The notes under the pieces are model-generated. The model was not told the DNA's origin. It made no database searches and worked only from the letters and a program-made list of their open reading frames with translations. A program made the translations under genes and the position numbers. From Amycolatopsis vastitatis (GTDB taxonomy: Bacteria > Actinomycetota > Actinomycetes > Mycobacteriales > Pseudonocardiaceae), in the NCBI RefSeq assembly GCF_002234595.1, contig NZ_NMUL01000002.1:62001-126000 (forward strand): a stretch of DNA of 64,000 bases, in the 5' to 3' direction. The first letter of the stretch is position 1; every line of letters begins with the position of its first letter. Positions 1 to 7,888 of the stretch are shown one piece after another.

Positions 1-1091
1 TAGCGGACCGACAGGCGGCGGGCCTGGAACGTCGTGCAGTTCGACGTCGAGGTCAGCTCGCGGTAGGTCTCCTGCGTCGGGATCCACGCCTCGCAGTCGA
101 ACTTGCGGTGCGCGGACGTGCCGAGGTCGCCGGTCGCGGTGTCGATCACCCGGTAGGGCACCTCGATCTTCGCCAGCATCTGCTCTTCCCAGCCGAGCAG
201 CCGCTCGTGCTCCGCCTCGGCGTCCGCCGGCTTGGCGTAGACGAACATCTCCACCTTGTCGAACTGGTGGACGCGGATGATGCCGCGGGTGTCCTTGCCG
301 TACGAGCCTGCCTCGCGGCGGTAGCAGGACGACCAGCCCGCGTAGCGGTTCGGGCCGTCGTCGAGGTCGAGGATCTCGTCGGCGTGGAAGCCGGCGAGCG
401 GCACCTCCGACGTGCCGACGAGGTAGAGGTCGTCGTCCTCGAGGTGGTAGATCTCGCTCGAGTGCTGCCCGAGGAAGCCGGTGCCGGCCATGATCTCCGG
501 GCGCACCAGCGACGGCGTGATCATCGGCGTGAACCCGTTTTCGAGCGCCTGCGCGATGGCCATGTTGAGCAGGCCGAGCTGCAGCTGCGCACCGACGCCG
601 GTGAGGAAGTAGAACCGCGAGCCCGAGACCTTCGCGCCGCGTTCCATGTCGACGCCGCCGAGGCCTTCGAGCAGCTCGAGGTGGTCCTTCGGGGTGAAGC
701 CGAGCTTCGTCGGCTCGCCGACGTGCTTGAGGACGGTGAAGTCGTCCTCGCCGCCGACCGGCGCGTCCGGGTGGACGAGGTTCGGCAAGGTGCGGAAGAG
801 CTGGTCGAACTCCTCCGACGCGGTGTTCTGCTCTACTTCGGCGGCCTTGACCTGCGCGGCGAGCTCCTTGGCCGTGGCCAGCAGCTGCTGCTTCTCCTCC
901 GGCGGCGCCTTCGGGATCTGCTTGCCCAGGAGCTTCTGCTCGTTGCGCAGCTTGTCGGCGGCCGCGATCGAAGACCGGCGGCGGGTGTCGAGGGAGAGCA
1001 GCTTGTCGACCACTCCTTCGTCCTCGCCACGGGCGCGCTGCGACGCGCGCACGGCTTCCGGGTCATCGCGCAGAGTCCTGGGGTCAATCAC
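1..1091 (-). CDS. serS: Seryl-tRNA synthetase, C-terminus cut by window edge
   Basis: Charges tRNA-Ser with serine in the cytoplasm. The reading frame starts at a GTG at 1091 ([15 protein letters not shown]) and runs off the left edge after 363 codons; the family is about 420 residues, so roughly the last 60 are missing. Residues 30-100 form the long alpha-helical arm (charged, coiled-coil-like) that binds the tRNA variable arm. The catalytic part shows the class II signature TSEVPLA and motif 2 around residues 255-270 (YRREAG, then RVHQFDKVE). Motif 3 lies outside the window. No good ribosome binding site is visible. It is divergent from the aminotransferase gene that starts 121 bases away. 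Identification is secure. Confidence 0.96.
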   Translation of the reverse strand, partial: MIDPRTLRDDPEAVRASQRARGEDEGVVDKLLSLDTRRRSSIAAADKLRNEQKLLGKQIPKAPPEEKQQLLATAKELAAQVKAAEVEQNTASEEFDQLFRTLPNLVHPDAPVGGEDDFTVLKHVGEPTKLGFTPKDHLELLEGLGGVDMERGAKVSGSRFYFLTGVGAQLQLGLLNMAIAQALENGFTPMITPSLVRPEIMAGTGFLGQHSSEIYHLEDDDLYLVGTSEVPLAGFHADEILDLDDGPNRYAGWSSCYRREAGSYGKDTRGIIRVHQFDKVEMFVYAKPADAEAEHERLLGWEEQMLAKIEVPYRVIDTATGDLGTSAHRKFDCEAWIPTQETYRELTSTSNCTTFQARRLSVR

Positions 1092-1212
1092 GGGTCAGAG
1101 GGTAGTCCGTACAGACTGTGCGTCCCTACTGGGTTATCCCGACAGTCTGATCGTTGAAGGGCTGTTCACGGCCTCCCCATACTCCTTGGAGACTCGCAGA
1201 GGAGGCGTCCGA

Positions 1213-2505
1213 ATGACCGACGAGCTGCTGGCCCGCCACCGCGCAGTGATGCCGAGCTGGATGTCCCTGCTCTACGAGGAGCCGATCGAGATCGTGCACG
1301 CGCACGACCGGCGGATGACGGACGCGCAGGGGCGCACCTACCTGGACTTCTTCGCCGGCGTGCTGACCAACTCGATGGGCTACGACGTCGCGGAGATCGG
1401 CGACGCGGTCCGCAAGCAGCTCGACACGGGCATCCTGCACACCTCGACGCTGTACCTGATCCGGTCCCAGGTCGAGCTGGCCGAGCGGATCGCGAAGCTG
1501 TCCGGCATCCCGGACGCGAAGGTGTTCTTCACGAACTCCGGCAGCGAAGCCAACGACACGGCGTTGATGCTCGCGACGCAGTTCCGGCGCAGCAACCAGG
1601 TGCTGGCGATGCGGAACTCCTACCACGGGCGTTCGTTCGGGACGGTGGCGATCACCGGCAACCGCGGCTGGTCGGCGTCGGCGCTGAGCCCGGTCAAGGT
1701 CAACTACGTCCACGGCGGGTACCGGTACCGCAGCCCGTTCCGGGACATGTCGGACGCGGACTACATCGACGCGTGCGTCGCGGACCTGGTGGACGTGCTG
1801 GACACGGCCACGGCAGGCGACGTGGCATGCCTGATCGCCGAGCCGATCCAGGGGGTGGGCGGGTTCAGCCTCCCCCCGGACGGCCTGTTCCGGGCGATGA
1901 AGGAGGTGCTCGACGAGTACGGGGTGCTGTTCATCTCGGACGAGGTCCAGACCGGCTGGGGCCGCACGGGCGAGCACTTCTGGGGCATCGAGGCCCACGG
2001 CGTGACACCGGACATGATGACGTTCGCGAAGGGCCTGGGCAACGGCCTCGCGGTCGGCGGCGTGGTGGCCCGCGGAGACGTCCTGGATTGTTTCCAGGCC
2101 CAAAGTTTCTCGACGTTCGGCGGCAACCCGGTCTCGATGGCGGGCGCGACGGCGGTCCTGGACTACATCAAGGACCACGACCTGCAGGCGAACTGCGCGG
2201 CCCGCGGCGAGCAACTGCTTGGAGGACTGCGCTCGATCTCCTCGCCGATCGTGGCGGAGGTCCGCGGCAAGGGCCTGATGATCGGAGTGGAGCTGATCAA
2301 GCCGGGCACAACCGAGCCGTTCGTCGCAGCGGCGGCCCGGATGCTGGAGGAAACGAAGAAGCGAGGCCTGCTGATCGGAAAGGGCGGCCTGCACGGCAAC
2401 GTCCTGCGCCTGGGCCCCCCAATGACCCTCACGGCAGAAGAGGCCCAGGAAGGGCTGGACATCCTGACGGACTCACTGGCGGCAACGCACGCAGCGCTCG
2501 CCTGA
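1213..2505 (+). CDS. Class III PLP-dependent aminotransferase
   Basis: A 430-residue fold-type I aminotransferase that transfers an amino group between an amino acid or amine and a 2-oxoacid. The PLP-binding aspartate is in SDEVQTGWGRTG (about D243) and the Schiff-base lysine in MTFAKGLGNG (about K273). The overall pattern is closest to the alanine-glyoxylate/4-aminobutyrate-type aminotransferases; substrate cannot be read from the sequence. The open frame extends upstream to 646, but the ATG at 1213 is chosen because AGAGGAGG lies seven bases before it and the upstream part overlaps serS. The gene stands alone; a very long inverted repeat starts 15 bases after its stop. Confidence 0.9.
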   Translation: MTDELLARHRAVMPSWMSLLYEEPIEIVHAHDRRMTDAQGRTYLDFFAGVLTNSMGYDVAEIGDAVRKQLDTGILHTSTLYLIRSQVELAERIAKLSGIPDAKVFFTNSGSEANDTALMLATQFRRSNQVLAMRNSYHGRSFGTVAITGNRGWSASALSPVKVNYVHGGYRYRSPFRDMSDADYIDACVADLVDVLDTATAGDVACLIAEPIQGVGGFSLPPDGLFRAMKEVLDEYGVLFISDEVQTGWGRTGEHFWGIEAHGVTPDMMTFAKGLGNGLAVGGVVARGDVLDCFQAQSFSTFGGNPVSMAGATAVLDYIKDHDLQANCAARGEQLLGGLRSISSPIVAEVRGKGLMIGVELIKPGTTEPFVAAAARMLEETKKRGLLIGKGGLHGNVLRLGPPMTLTAEEAQEGLDILTDSLAATHAALA

Positions 2506-2520
2506 CTCCATAAAGGAGCT

Positions 2521-2660
2521 GGGTGGTCATCCCGTCGCCTGAGGCCGCGAAATCACTTTGAGCCGGGCCCGCAACCCAAGGACCAACGCGAGAAGACGAC
2601 GCAAGCTTGCGGGCCCGGCTCAAAGTGATAGGCCTCAATCAGGCGACGGGATGACCACCC
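2521..2660. repeat. 54-bp imperfect inverted repeat with 32-base loop
   Basis: The left arm (2521-2574) and right arm (2607-2660) are reverse complements over an outer 22 bp and an inner 23 bp, separated by a 9-base unpaired segment of equal length on both sides. The 32-base loop is 2575-2606. Transcription through it from the aminotransferase gene would form a very stable hairpin, so it could end or protect that transcript. No flanking target duplication is seen. Confidence 0.9.
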
Positions 2661-2772
2661 GGCGGCCCCCACGAGAAGGTGGGAGGACAGCGATCGGGGT
2701 GGCCATCCCAGAGCCTGCCCGTCCGGCGAGGACAGTCTTTTCTTCTGCTGCAATCCGCGGCATAGCGGGTCC

Positions 2773-2850
2773 GACCTCCCCCGCCCCTCCGGTGGGAGTG
2801 TCAGTCGACCGTCGACTGAAGTGCGGCTTGGACGAGGGGCGGGGGAGGTC
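2773..2850. repeat. Nested perfect palindromes (17 bp outside, 9 bp inside)
   Basis: A perfect 17-bp inverted repeat (2773-2789 with 2834-2850, starting GACCTCCCCCGCCCCTC) encloses a perfect 9-bp palindrome (TCAGTCGAC at 2801-2809 and GTCGACTGA at 2811-2819, one-base centre). No gene is near enough for this to be an obvious operator. Confidence 0.85.
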
Positions 2851-2927
2851 TGGTGACGTCGAGGTCGTCTTGCGCTGCCGGCCGCCGGTCTGCGCCGGGC
2901 GGGCCCTGCAGAAAACCCCGGCGCCAG

Positions 2928-2973
2928 GCGGCCCCTGTGGACAACCCCGACGCTGAGCGGCCCCTGTGGACAA
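2928..2973. repeat. Two 17-bp direct repeats carrying DnaA-box-like sequence
   Basis: GCGGCCCCTGTGGACAA occurs at 2928-2944 and again at 2957-2973. Each copy contains TGTGGACAA, the complement of TTGTCCACA, which is the usual actinobacterial DnaA box. Whether DnaA binds here is inference. Confidence 0.6.
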
Positions 2974-2977
2974 ACGC

Positions 2978-3012
2978 AGCGGAGGGCACCGATTCCGTCG
3001 GTACCCTCCGCT
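2978..3012. terminator. Bidirectional hairpin terminator
   Basis: AGCGGAGGGCACC (2978-2990) pairs with GGTACCCTCCGCT (3000-3012) with one mismatch and a nine-base loop. It sits 22 bases past the stop of the minus-strand hydrolase, on the convergent side. There is no U tract, which is common for actinobacterial terminators. Confidence 0.65.
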
Positions 3013-3033
3013 AGCGTGGAAAACGGGGGCTGC

Positions 3034-3948
3034 TCAGCCCCGGACGAACCGCGCCACGTGCTCGGCCAGCTCCTCGCCCGCGTCCTCCTGCAGGAAATGC
3101 CCGGCCCCGGCGATCACCGGATGCTCCAACCCCTGCGCGCCACGCATCGAGCGCTGAAGCACCGGCGCCATTCCGCCCGTGATCGGGTCGCCGTCGGAGA
3201 AGGCCACCAGGAATGGCAGGTCCAGCTCGGTCAGCGTCTTCCACGCGTCGCGGTTGGCCGAAGACGCCGGGTCGTCCGGGCGGTACGGCACCAGCGAGGG
3301 CATCGCTCGGGGGCCGGCCTTGTACATCTCGTTCGGGAACGGCGCGTCGTACGCCGCCCGGACCGGATCAGGCAACGATGTGGCGCAGCCCGACTGGACG
3401 AGCCGTCCGATGTCCAGCACCGGTGCCTTCTGCACCGCCTCCCGGAACGCATGCCACACCGCGGGCATGTCCACGTCGCCGGTCGGCAGGCCCGTGTTCG
3501 CCGCGACCACGCGCGAGAAGCGGGACGGCTCCGCCGCCACCAGGCGCAGCCCGATCAGGCCGCCCCAGTCCTGGCCGACCAGCGTCACGTCCCGCAGGTC
3601 CAAGGCGTCGAACGCGAAGCCGCGCATCCATTCGACGTGCCGGGCGTAAGTGTGGTCCGCCAGGTCGCCCGGCTTGTCCGAGCGGCCGAAGCCGACCAGG
3701 TCCGGCGCGATCGCGCGCAACCCCGCCGCGGCCAGCACCGGCAGCATCTTCCGGTACAGGAACGACCAGCTGGGTTCGCCGTGCAGCAGGAGCACCGGCG
3801 GCCCGTCGGACGGCCCGGCCTCCACGTACCCCACTCTGATCACGCCGCCGTAGGGGTCGGCGAGTTCGGCGTAGCGAGGCTCGAAGGGGAAGTCGGGCAG
3901 GTCCGTGAACCGGTCGTCCGGTGTCCTCAGCAGGCGCACGGAACCCAC
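3034..3948 (-). CDS. Alpha/beta hydrolase, haloalkane dehalogenase type
   Basis: A 304-residue alpha/beta hydrolase, close to the 310 residues of classical haloalkane dehalogenases. The nucleophile is an aspartate (VGQDWGG, D127) followed by tryptophan, as in dehalogenases rather than esterases. HGEPSW (56-61) supplies the oxyanion/halide-stabilising segment, D254 (SDGDPITGG) is the likely acid and H284 (GAGHFLQED) the base. This set fits hydrolysis of carbon-halogen bonds, although epoxide hydrolases share much of it. The frame starts at GTG 3948; GTG 3939 is an alternative because TAGCGT lies seven bases before it. Cytoplasmic, with no signal peptide. Confidence 0.85.
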   Translation of the reverse strand: MGSVRLLRTPDDRFTDLPDFPFEPRYAELADPYGGVIRVGYVEAGPSDGPPVLLLHGEPSWSFLYRKMLPVLAAAGLRAIAPDLVGFGRSDKPGDLADHTYARHVEWMRGFAFDALDLRDVTLVGQDWGGLIGLRLVAAEPSRFSRVVAANTGLPTGDVDMPAVWHAFREAVQKAPVLDIGRLVQSGCATSLPDPVRAAYDAPFPNEMYKAGPRAMPSLVPYRPDDPASSANRDAWKTLTELDLPFLVAFSDGDPITGGMAPVLQRSMRGAQGLEHPVIAGAGHFLQEDAGEELAEHVARFVRG

Positions 3949-3978
3949 GCTAGTGCGAACGGACCAGCGTGGCCACGG

Positions 3979-4431
3979 TCAGGAAATACCGACCGCCACC
4001 ACGAGACCCAGGCCGAGGTGCGCCGCCGCGACCACGATGCTCACCGGGGCGAACTCCTCGCTCTCGATGGTCGAGGCGACGTCGATCCGGGTCGCCCACT
4101 CCAGCAGCCGCACCGCGACGACCTGGACGACGATCCCGATCAGGCCGTAGACGAGCGACGTGATCAGGCCCTCGGTGAGGTCGCTCGCCGAGTTGAAGAT
4201 CGCCACGACGACGATGAACGCCATCGACAGCATCCCGGACGCGGTCACGATCACCGCGTTCGGCAGGCCCGCGTGCACCAGCTTCGACAGCTTGCCGGGC
4301 GTGGTCCAGTCGATCGCGTAGAACCCGGCGAACATCAGCAGCAGTCCGACGACGCCGTACAGCAGGATCGCGCCGATCCCCCGCACGAGGTCGGAGCCGA
4401 ACGTGTCGGACAGCGCAAGGGTCGAGGTCAC
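3979..4431 (-). CDS. DUF350 family membrane protein (YjfL-like)
   Basis: A 150-residue protein with about four hydrophobic segments, matching the small DUF350 membrane family represented by E. coli YjfL; biochemical role unknown. The start is GTG at 4431, with GGGAG seven bases upstream. It is the last gene of a three-gene minus-strand operon behind the YjfC-like and YjfM-like genes, the same trio found in Gammaproteobacteria, which supports the family call. The gap to the upstream gene is 44 bases. Confidence 0.8.
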   Translation of the reverse strand: MTSTLALSDTFGSDLVRGIGAILLYGVVGLLLMFAGFYAIDWTTPGKLSKLVHAGLPNAVIVTASGMLSMAFIVVVAIFNSASDLTEGLITSLVYGLIGIVVQVVAVRLLEWATRIDVASTIESEEFAPVSIVVAAAHLGLGLVVAVGIS

Positions 4432-4475
4432 GAGTTTCTCCCAGGTGGAAAGAGCTGATCAGCGCAGGTGTTGTA

Positions 4476-5642
4476 TCACGCTTCGGGGATGCGGTGGGGG
4501 ACGAAAGCGGCACCGTCGTCGGTGACCAGGCCGCCGGTCTCACGGATGCCCAGCCCGGCCGAGCTGTCGCCGACGATCCACGCGCCGAGCGCCGGCCGGT
4601 AGCCGTCGAACTCGGGCAGCGGGTCGAACGCCTGGTAGACGAAGCCTTCCGCGCCGTAGACGCCGTCGGTCTGGGTCTCGTAGCCGGTCGCGACGATCTG
4701 GACGTTCGCGCCCTCGCGACCCAGCTTCGGCTTGCGGACGTACTCGGTGAGGATGCCGGGGTCGTCGGCGAACGCGGGCAGCAGGTTCGGGTGGCCCGGG
4801 TAGTTCTCCCACAGGATCGCCAGCAGCGTCTTGTTGGAGAGGATCATCTTCCACAGCGGCTCGATCCACAGCGTCCGCGGCAGCGACTCGACGGCGTGAC
4901 GGCCGAACTCCTCGTCGACCACCCACTCCCACGGGTAGAGCTTCAGCACGGTCGCCATCTGCTGCTCTTCGAGGTCGACGAATCGCTTGAGCAGCGGGTC
5001 CCAGCCGATCTCCTCGATCGCCAGGCCCACCGTGTCGAGGCCGGCCTCGGCCGCGGTCTCCTGCAGGTACGCCGTGGTGACGTTGTCCTCACCGGACGGG
5101 TCCGCCGCCGACCAGGTGAAGTGCAGCTCGTTGGACGGCAGCTTGTCCCGCAGGAACGACCACCGCTCGACGAGTTTCTCGTGGATCGAGTTCCACTGGT
5201 CGTCGTCCGGGAAGACGTCGGTCTTCCAGTGCCACTGCAGCAGCGACGCCTCCAGCAGCGTGGTCGGCGTGTCCGCGTTGTACTCCAGCAGCTTCGCCGG
5301 CGACTTGCCGTCGTAGCGCAGGTCGAACCGGCCGTATACGTGCGGGTCCTGCCGCTTCCACGACTCGGCGATGTGCGGCCAGACCCACTCGGGGATGCCG
5401 AACCGCTGGTAGCCCTCGGTCGTCACGACGTTGTCGACGGCTTCGAGACACATCGAGTGCAGCAGTTCGACGTCGGCTTCGAGCGAGAGGACCTCGTCCA
5501 TGTCGAAGACGTAGTGCACGGACTCGTCCCAGTACGGCCGCACCCGGCCGCTGCTGTCGCGGGCCGGCGTGCCGTAGACGAGTCCCTGCTCTTCGACGAT
5601 CCGCTGCCAGTCTCGCCGCGGCTCACGCCGGTCCCGGTACAC
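4476..5642 (-). CDS. Glutathionylspermidine synthase-like ATP-grasp protein (YjfC/YgiC family)
   Basis: A 388-residue protein matching the C-terminal, ATP-grasp half of glutathionylspermidine synthase. Conserved pieces visible are GRFDLRYDG and LLEYNADTPT near residue 110, WIEPLWKMILSNK near 260, and KPKLGREGANV near 310. The amidase half of the E. coli enzyme is absent, as in YgiC/YjfC. The substrate is unknown: actinomycetes normally make mycothiol, not glutathione. The start is GTG 5642, placed directly after the TAG stop of the upstream gene with a GGGGGA ribosome site inside that gene, so the two are translationally coupled. Confidence 0.85.
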   Translation of the reverse strand: MYRDRREPRRDWQRIVEEQGLVYGTPARDSSGRVRPYWDESVHYVFDMDEVLSLEADVELLHSMCLEAVDNVVTTEGYQRFGIPEWVWPHIAESWKRQDPHVYGRFDLRYDGKSPAKLLEYNADTPTTLLEASLLQWHWKTDVFPDDDQWNSIHEKLVERWSFLRDKLPSNELHFTWSAADPSGEDNVTTAYLQETAAEAGLDTVGLAIEEIGWDPLLKRFVDLEEQQMATVLKLYPWEWVVDEEFGRHAVESLPRTLWIEPLWKMILSNKTLLAILWENYPGHPNLLPAFADDPGILTEYVRKPKLGREGANVQIVATGYETQTDGVYGAEGFVYQAFDPLPEFDGYRPALGAWIVGDSSAGLGIRETGGLVTDDGAAFVPHRIPEA

Positions 5643-6242
5643 CTACGATCCCCCGCTCTTGCCGCTGCCGCCCGTGCCGCCGCTCTTGCCGCTGATGCCG
5701 AACCCGCCGCGCTGGACGGACTTGCCGGTCTTCGTCGTGACGTTGGCGCGCGACGACGGCGCGTCGTACGAACCACCGGACACGTGCTGCCCGATCGTGC
5801 CGCTGCCGCCGTAGTTGTAGCGGTAGCTGTTGAAGCCGCCGCCCCCGATCGGGAGGAACAGGAAGCCGCCGCTGACGTGGCCGCCGTGGCTGGTCACGTA
5901 GTTCTCGTCGCAGTTGTCGTCGTTCTGGACGACACCGTTCGAGTCGGTGCAGACGGCTGTGACTTCGGTCGGCTTCGCGACGGTGTAGTACGTCGCGACC
6001 AGGCCGACGAGCCCGACCGTCACGCCGCTGCCGATCAGGATCTTGCGCCGCGTCGCCGCCTTGGCGTCGGACTGGCGGGCCAGCTCTTCGTCGCGCTCCT
6101 CCTGGGCGAGCGCCTGTTGACGCGCGCGCTGCTCGGCGAGCGAGGGCTCGCGGGGTTGGGTGTTGGAGTCCTGGAACCTCATCGAGCCGCGCTTTGGCGG
6201 CTCAGGGGGCGGCTGGTCCCCAGCGTTGCTGTCCTGCGTCAT
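5643..6242 (-). CDS. Membrane-anchored glycine-rich protein (YjfM/YgiB-like position)
   Basis: A 199-residue protein with a charged cytoplasmic N-terminus, one transmembrane segment (around residues 67-87, after ATRRKIL), a short cysteine-containing segment (CTDSNGVVQNDDNC) and a long Gly/Ser/Tyr-rich tail ending SGKSGGS. Position and the Cys/Asn-rich patch suggest the DUF1190 (YgiB/YjfM) group, but the match is weak. ATG 6242 is preferred to GTG 6269 because GGAG lies five bases before it. It is the first gene of the operon with the YjfC-like and DUF350 genes. Confidence 0.65.
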   Translation of the reverse strand: MTQDSNAGDQPPPEPPKRGSMRFQDSNTQPREPSLAEQRARQQALAQEERDEELARQSDAKAATRRKILIGSGVTVGLVGLVATYYTVAKPTEVTAVCTDSNGVVQNDDNCDENYVTSHGGHVSGGFLFLPIGGGGFNSYRYNYGGSGTIGQHVSGGSYDAPSSRANVTTKTGKSVQRGGFGISGKSGGTGGSGKSGGS

Positions 6243-6336
6243 GTGCGCTCCGTAATCACCGGCCACCACGAAACCGTGACCACCCTAACCACCCGGATCG
6301 CGCACGTCGCGCGCGGCGCGGGCATCATGGACTGCG

Positions 6337-7368
6337 ATGTCTCCCAGCGCCGATCGGTTCCCCGCCGCCACGCAGACCCTGCGCACCCGCGTCGTGATGG
6401 GCGGGATCTTCGCGGGCGCGCTCATCGCGCTCGCGCTCAGCGTCGTGTTCTCCTGGAGCGACGGCATCACCGGCGGGGCCGGTGGTGGCGCCGGCAGGCT
6501 GTCCGCCGCCGCCCAAGAGGCGTTCCACTCGCCGCCCGGCAGCTGCCTGACCTGGGACAACCCGGACGCGAGCGACGCGCGCAAGGTCGCTTGCACCCAG
6601 CCGCACCTGTTCGAGGTGACCACGCTGGTGGACATCGGCGCCCAGTTCCCGGAGGGCGCGCCGGTGCCGTCGCTGGACCAGTGGCAGCAGATCGCGCAGC
6701 AGAAGTGCACCGCGGACGTGAAGCCCTACCTCGGGCACCGGCTCGACCCGTACGGGAAGCTCACGACGAACCTGCTCCGCCCGACGCCGTCGCAGTGGGA
6801 GGACGGCGACCGCCAGCTGCGCTGCGGCCTGCAGTGGGCGGGCCCCGGCGGCAGGCTGCTGCCGACGACCGGGCCGGCGAAGGACCAGGACCAGTCGCTG
6901 GTCTTCGAGCCGGGCACCTGCCTGGCCCTGCTCGGCAAGGGCGTCGGCGACCCGATCGACTGCGCGAAACCGCACTCGTACGAGATCATCGCGACCCTCG
7001 ACCTCAAGTCGAAGTTCAAAGAGGGCTACCCGACGCAGGACGACCAGAAGGCCTGGCTCGACACCGAGTGCAACAAGGCCGCCGCGGACTACACCGGCGG
7101 CGCCGATCTCGACGCGAAGCACCTGATCCTGACCTGGGACCTGCGCGAGCAGGAAAGCTGGGACGTCGGCTCGGCCAAGGTCAACTGCAAGGTGGCGGCG
7201 GCCCTGCCCGACAAGAGCGGCCTGCAGGCGGTGACCGGCAGCCTCAAGGCCGCGCCGGCCGGGCCCGACGGCGGTCAGCCGCAAGACGGCGGCGGCCCGC
7301 CTTCGGACGGGGGCGGCGGCCCGGTCTCGCCGAGCGCCACTCCGCCGTCGACGAAGAAGAACGGCTGA
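6337..7368 (+). CDS. Septum-formation family protein with duplicated Cys-rich domain
   Basis: A 343-residue single-pass membrane protein: cytoplasmic N-terminus, transmembrane helix around residues 20-40, then two homologous extracellular halves (about 60-165 and 185-290). Each half has four cysteines in the same order (GSCLTW, VACTQPH, QKCTADV, LRCGLQW, then GTCLAL, IDCAKPH, TECNKAA, VNCKVAA), as in the actinobacterial Septum_form domain. The C-terminus is a Gly/Pro/Ser-rich tail. The family name comes from a link to division, but the molecular role is unknown. Its TGA overlaps the ATG of the next gene by one base (TGATG). Confidence 0.8.
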   Translation: MSPSADRFPAATQTLRTRVVMGGIFAGALIALALSVVFSWSDGITGGAGGGAGRLSAAAQEAFHSPPGSCLTWDNPDASDARKVACTQPHLFEVTTLVDIGAQFPEGAPVPSLDQWQQIAQQKCTADVKPYLGHRLDPYGKLTTNLLRPTPSQWEDGDRQLRCGLQWAGPGGRLLPTTGPAKDQDQSLVFEPGTCLALLGKGVGDPIDCAKPHSYEIIATLDLKSKFKEGYPTQDDQKAWLDTECNKAAADYTGGADLDAKHLILTWDLREQESWDVGSAKVNCKVAAALPDKSGLQAVTGSLKAAPAGPDGGQPQDGGGPPSDGGGGPVSPSATPPSTKKNG

Positions 7369-7718
7369 TGCCCGTCGAGATGAGCCGGGAGCGGTTCGAA
7401 GAACTGGTCTCGGAAGCCCTGGACGAGGTACCGGCCGAGTTCGCGCGCGCGATGGACAACGTCGTCGTGCTCGTCGAGGAGTTCAACGACGAGGCCCCGG
7501 ACATCCTCGGGCTCTACCACGGGATCGCGCTGACCGAGCGGACGTCGTCGTACGGCGGGGTGCTGCCGGACCGGATTTCGATCTACCGGCAGCCGATCCT
7601 GGCCATGTGCGAGGACGAGGACGAGGTCGTGGAGGAGGTCCTGATCACCGTCGTGCACGAGCTGGGCCACCACTTCGGCATCGACGACGCCCGGCTCCAC
7701 GAGCTCGGCTGGGGCTGA
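7368..7718 (+). CDS. Small zincin-like metallopeptidase family protein
   Basis: A 116-residue cytoplasmic protein with the zinc motif HELGHHFGIDD (H97, E98, H101), typical of the short actinobacterial metallopeptidase family (COG3824/DUF1025 type). Substrate unknown. ATG 7368 overlaps the upstream stop by one base, so translation is coupled to the septum-formation gene; ATG 7380 is a possible later start. Full length for the family. Confidence 0.88.
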   Translation: MPVEMSRERFEELVSEALDEVPAEFARAMDNVVVLVEEFNDEAPDILGLYHGIALTERTSSYGGVLPDRISIYRQPILAMCEDEDEVVEEVLITVVHELGHHFGIDDARLHELGWG

Positions 7719-7888
7719 GCCGGCGCGGATTTCCCCGGCGCACCAAGACTTTCCGCCGATTTCGACATTCGGCGCGGGAAACTGTCACGAGTTTCACCAG
7801 TAGTGACAACGTGACCACGCGCAGCCATCACCGCCGTTATCCTCTTACCCAAGTCGTTGGGTGACTTCGATTCGTGCGGGGAGGCGCA

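Larger units (their letters stand above)
2506..3033. other. 528-base gene-free region rich in inverted repeats
   Basis: No open frame here has convincing codon usage. The stretch holds a 54-bp imperfect inverted repeat (2521-2574 with 2607-2660), nested palindromes (2773-2850), two 17-bp direct repeats each containing a DnaA-box-like TGTGGACAA (2928-2944 and 2957-2973), and a terminator-like hairpin (2978-3012). It lies between the 3' ends of the convergent aminotransferase and hydrolase genes, so no promoter for a flanking gene is needed here. Confidence 0.8.

Noticed and set aside
646..1212. Upstream extension of the aminotransferase open frame by 189 codons
   Set aside because: It is antisense to serS, lacks the expected protein sequence, and a strong ribosome site marks ATG 1213.
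4494..7366. Very long plus-strand open frame leading into the metallopeptidase
   Set aside because: Arg/Val/Asp/Glu-rich translation antisense to the YjfC-like operon and out of frame with the septum gene; a GC-bias shadow.
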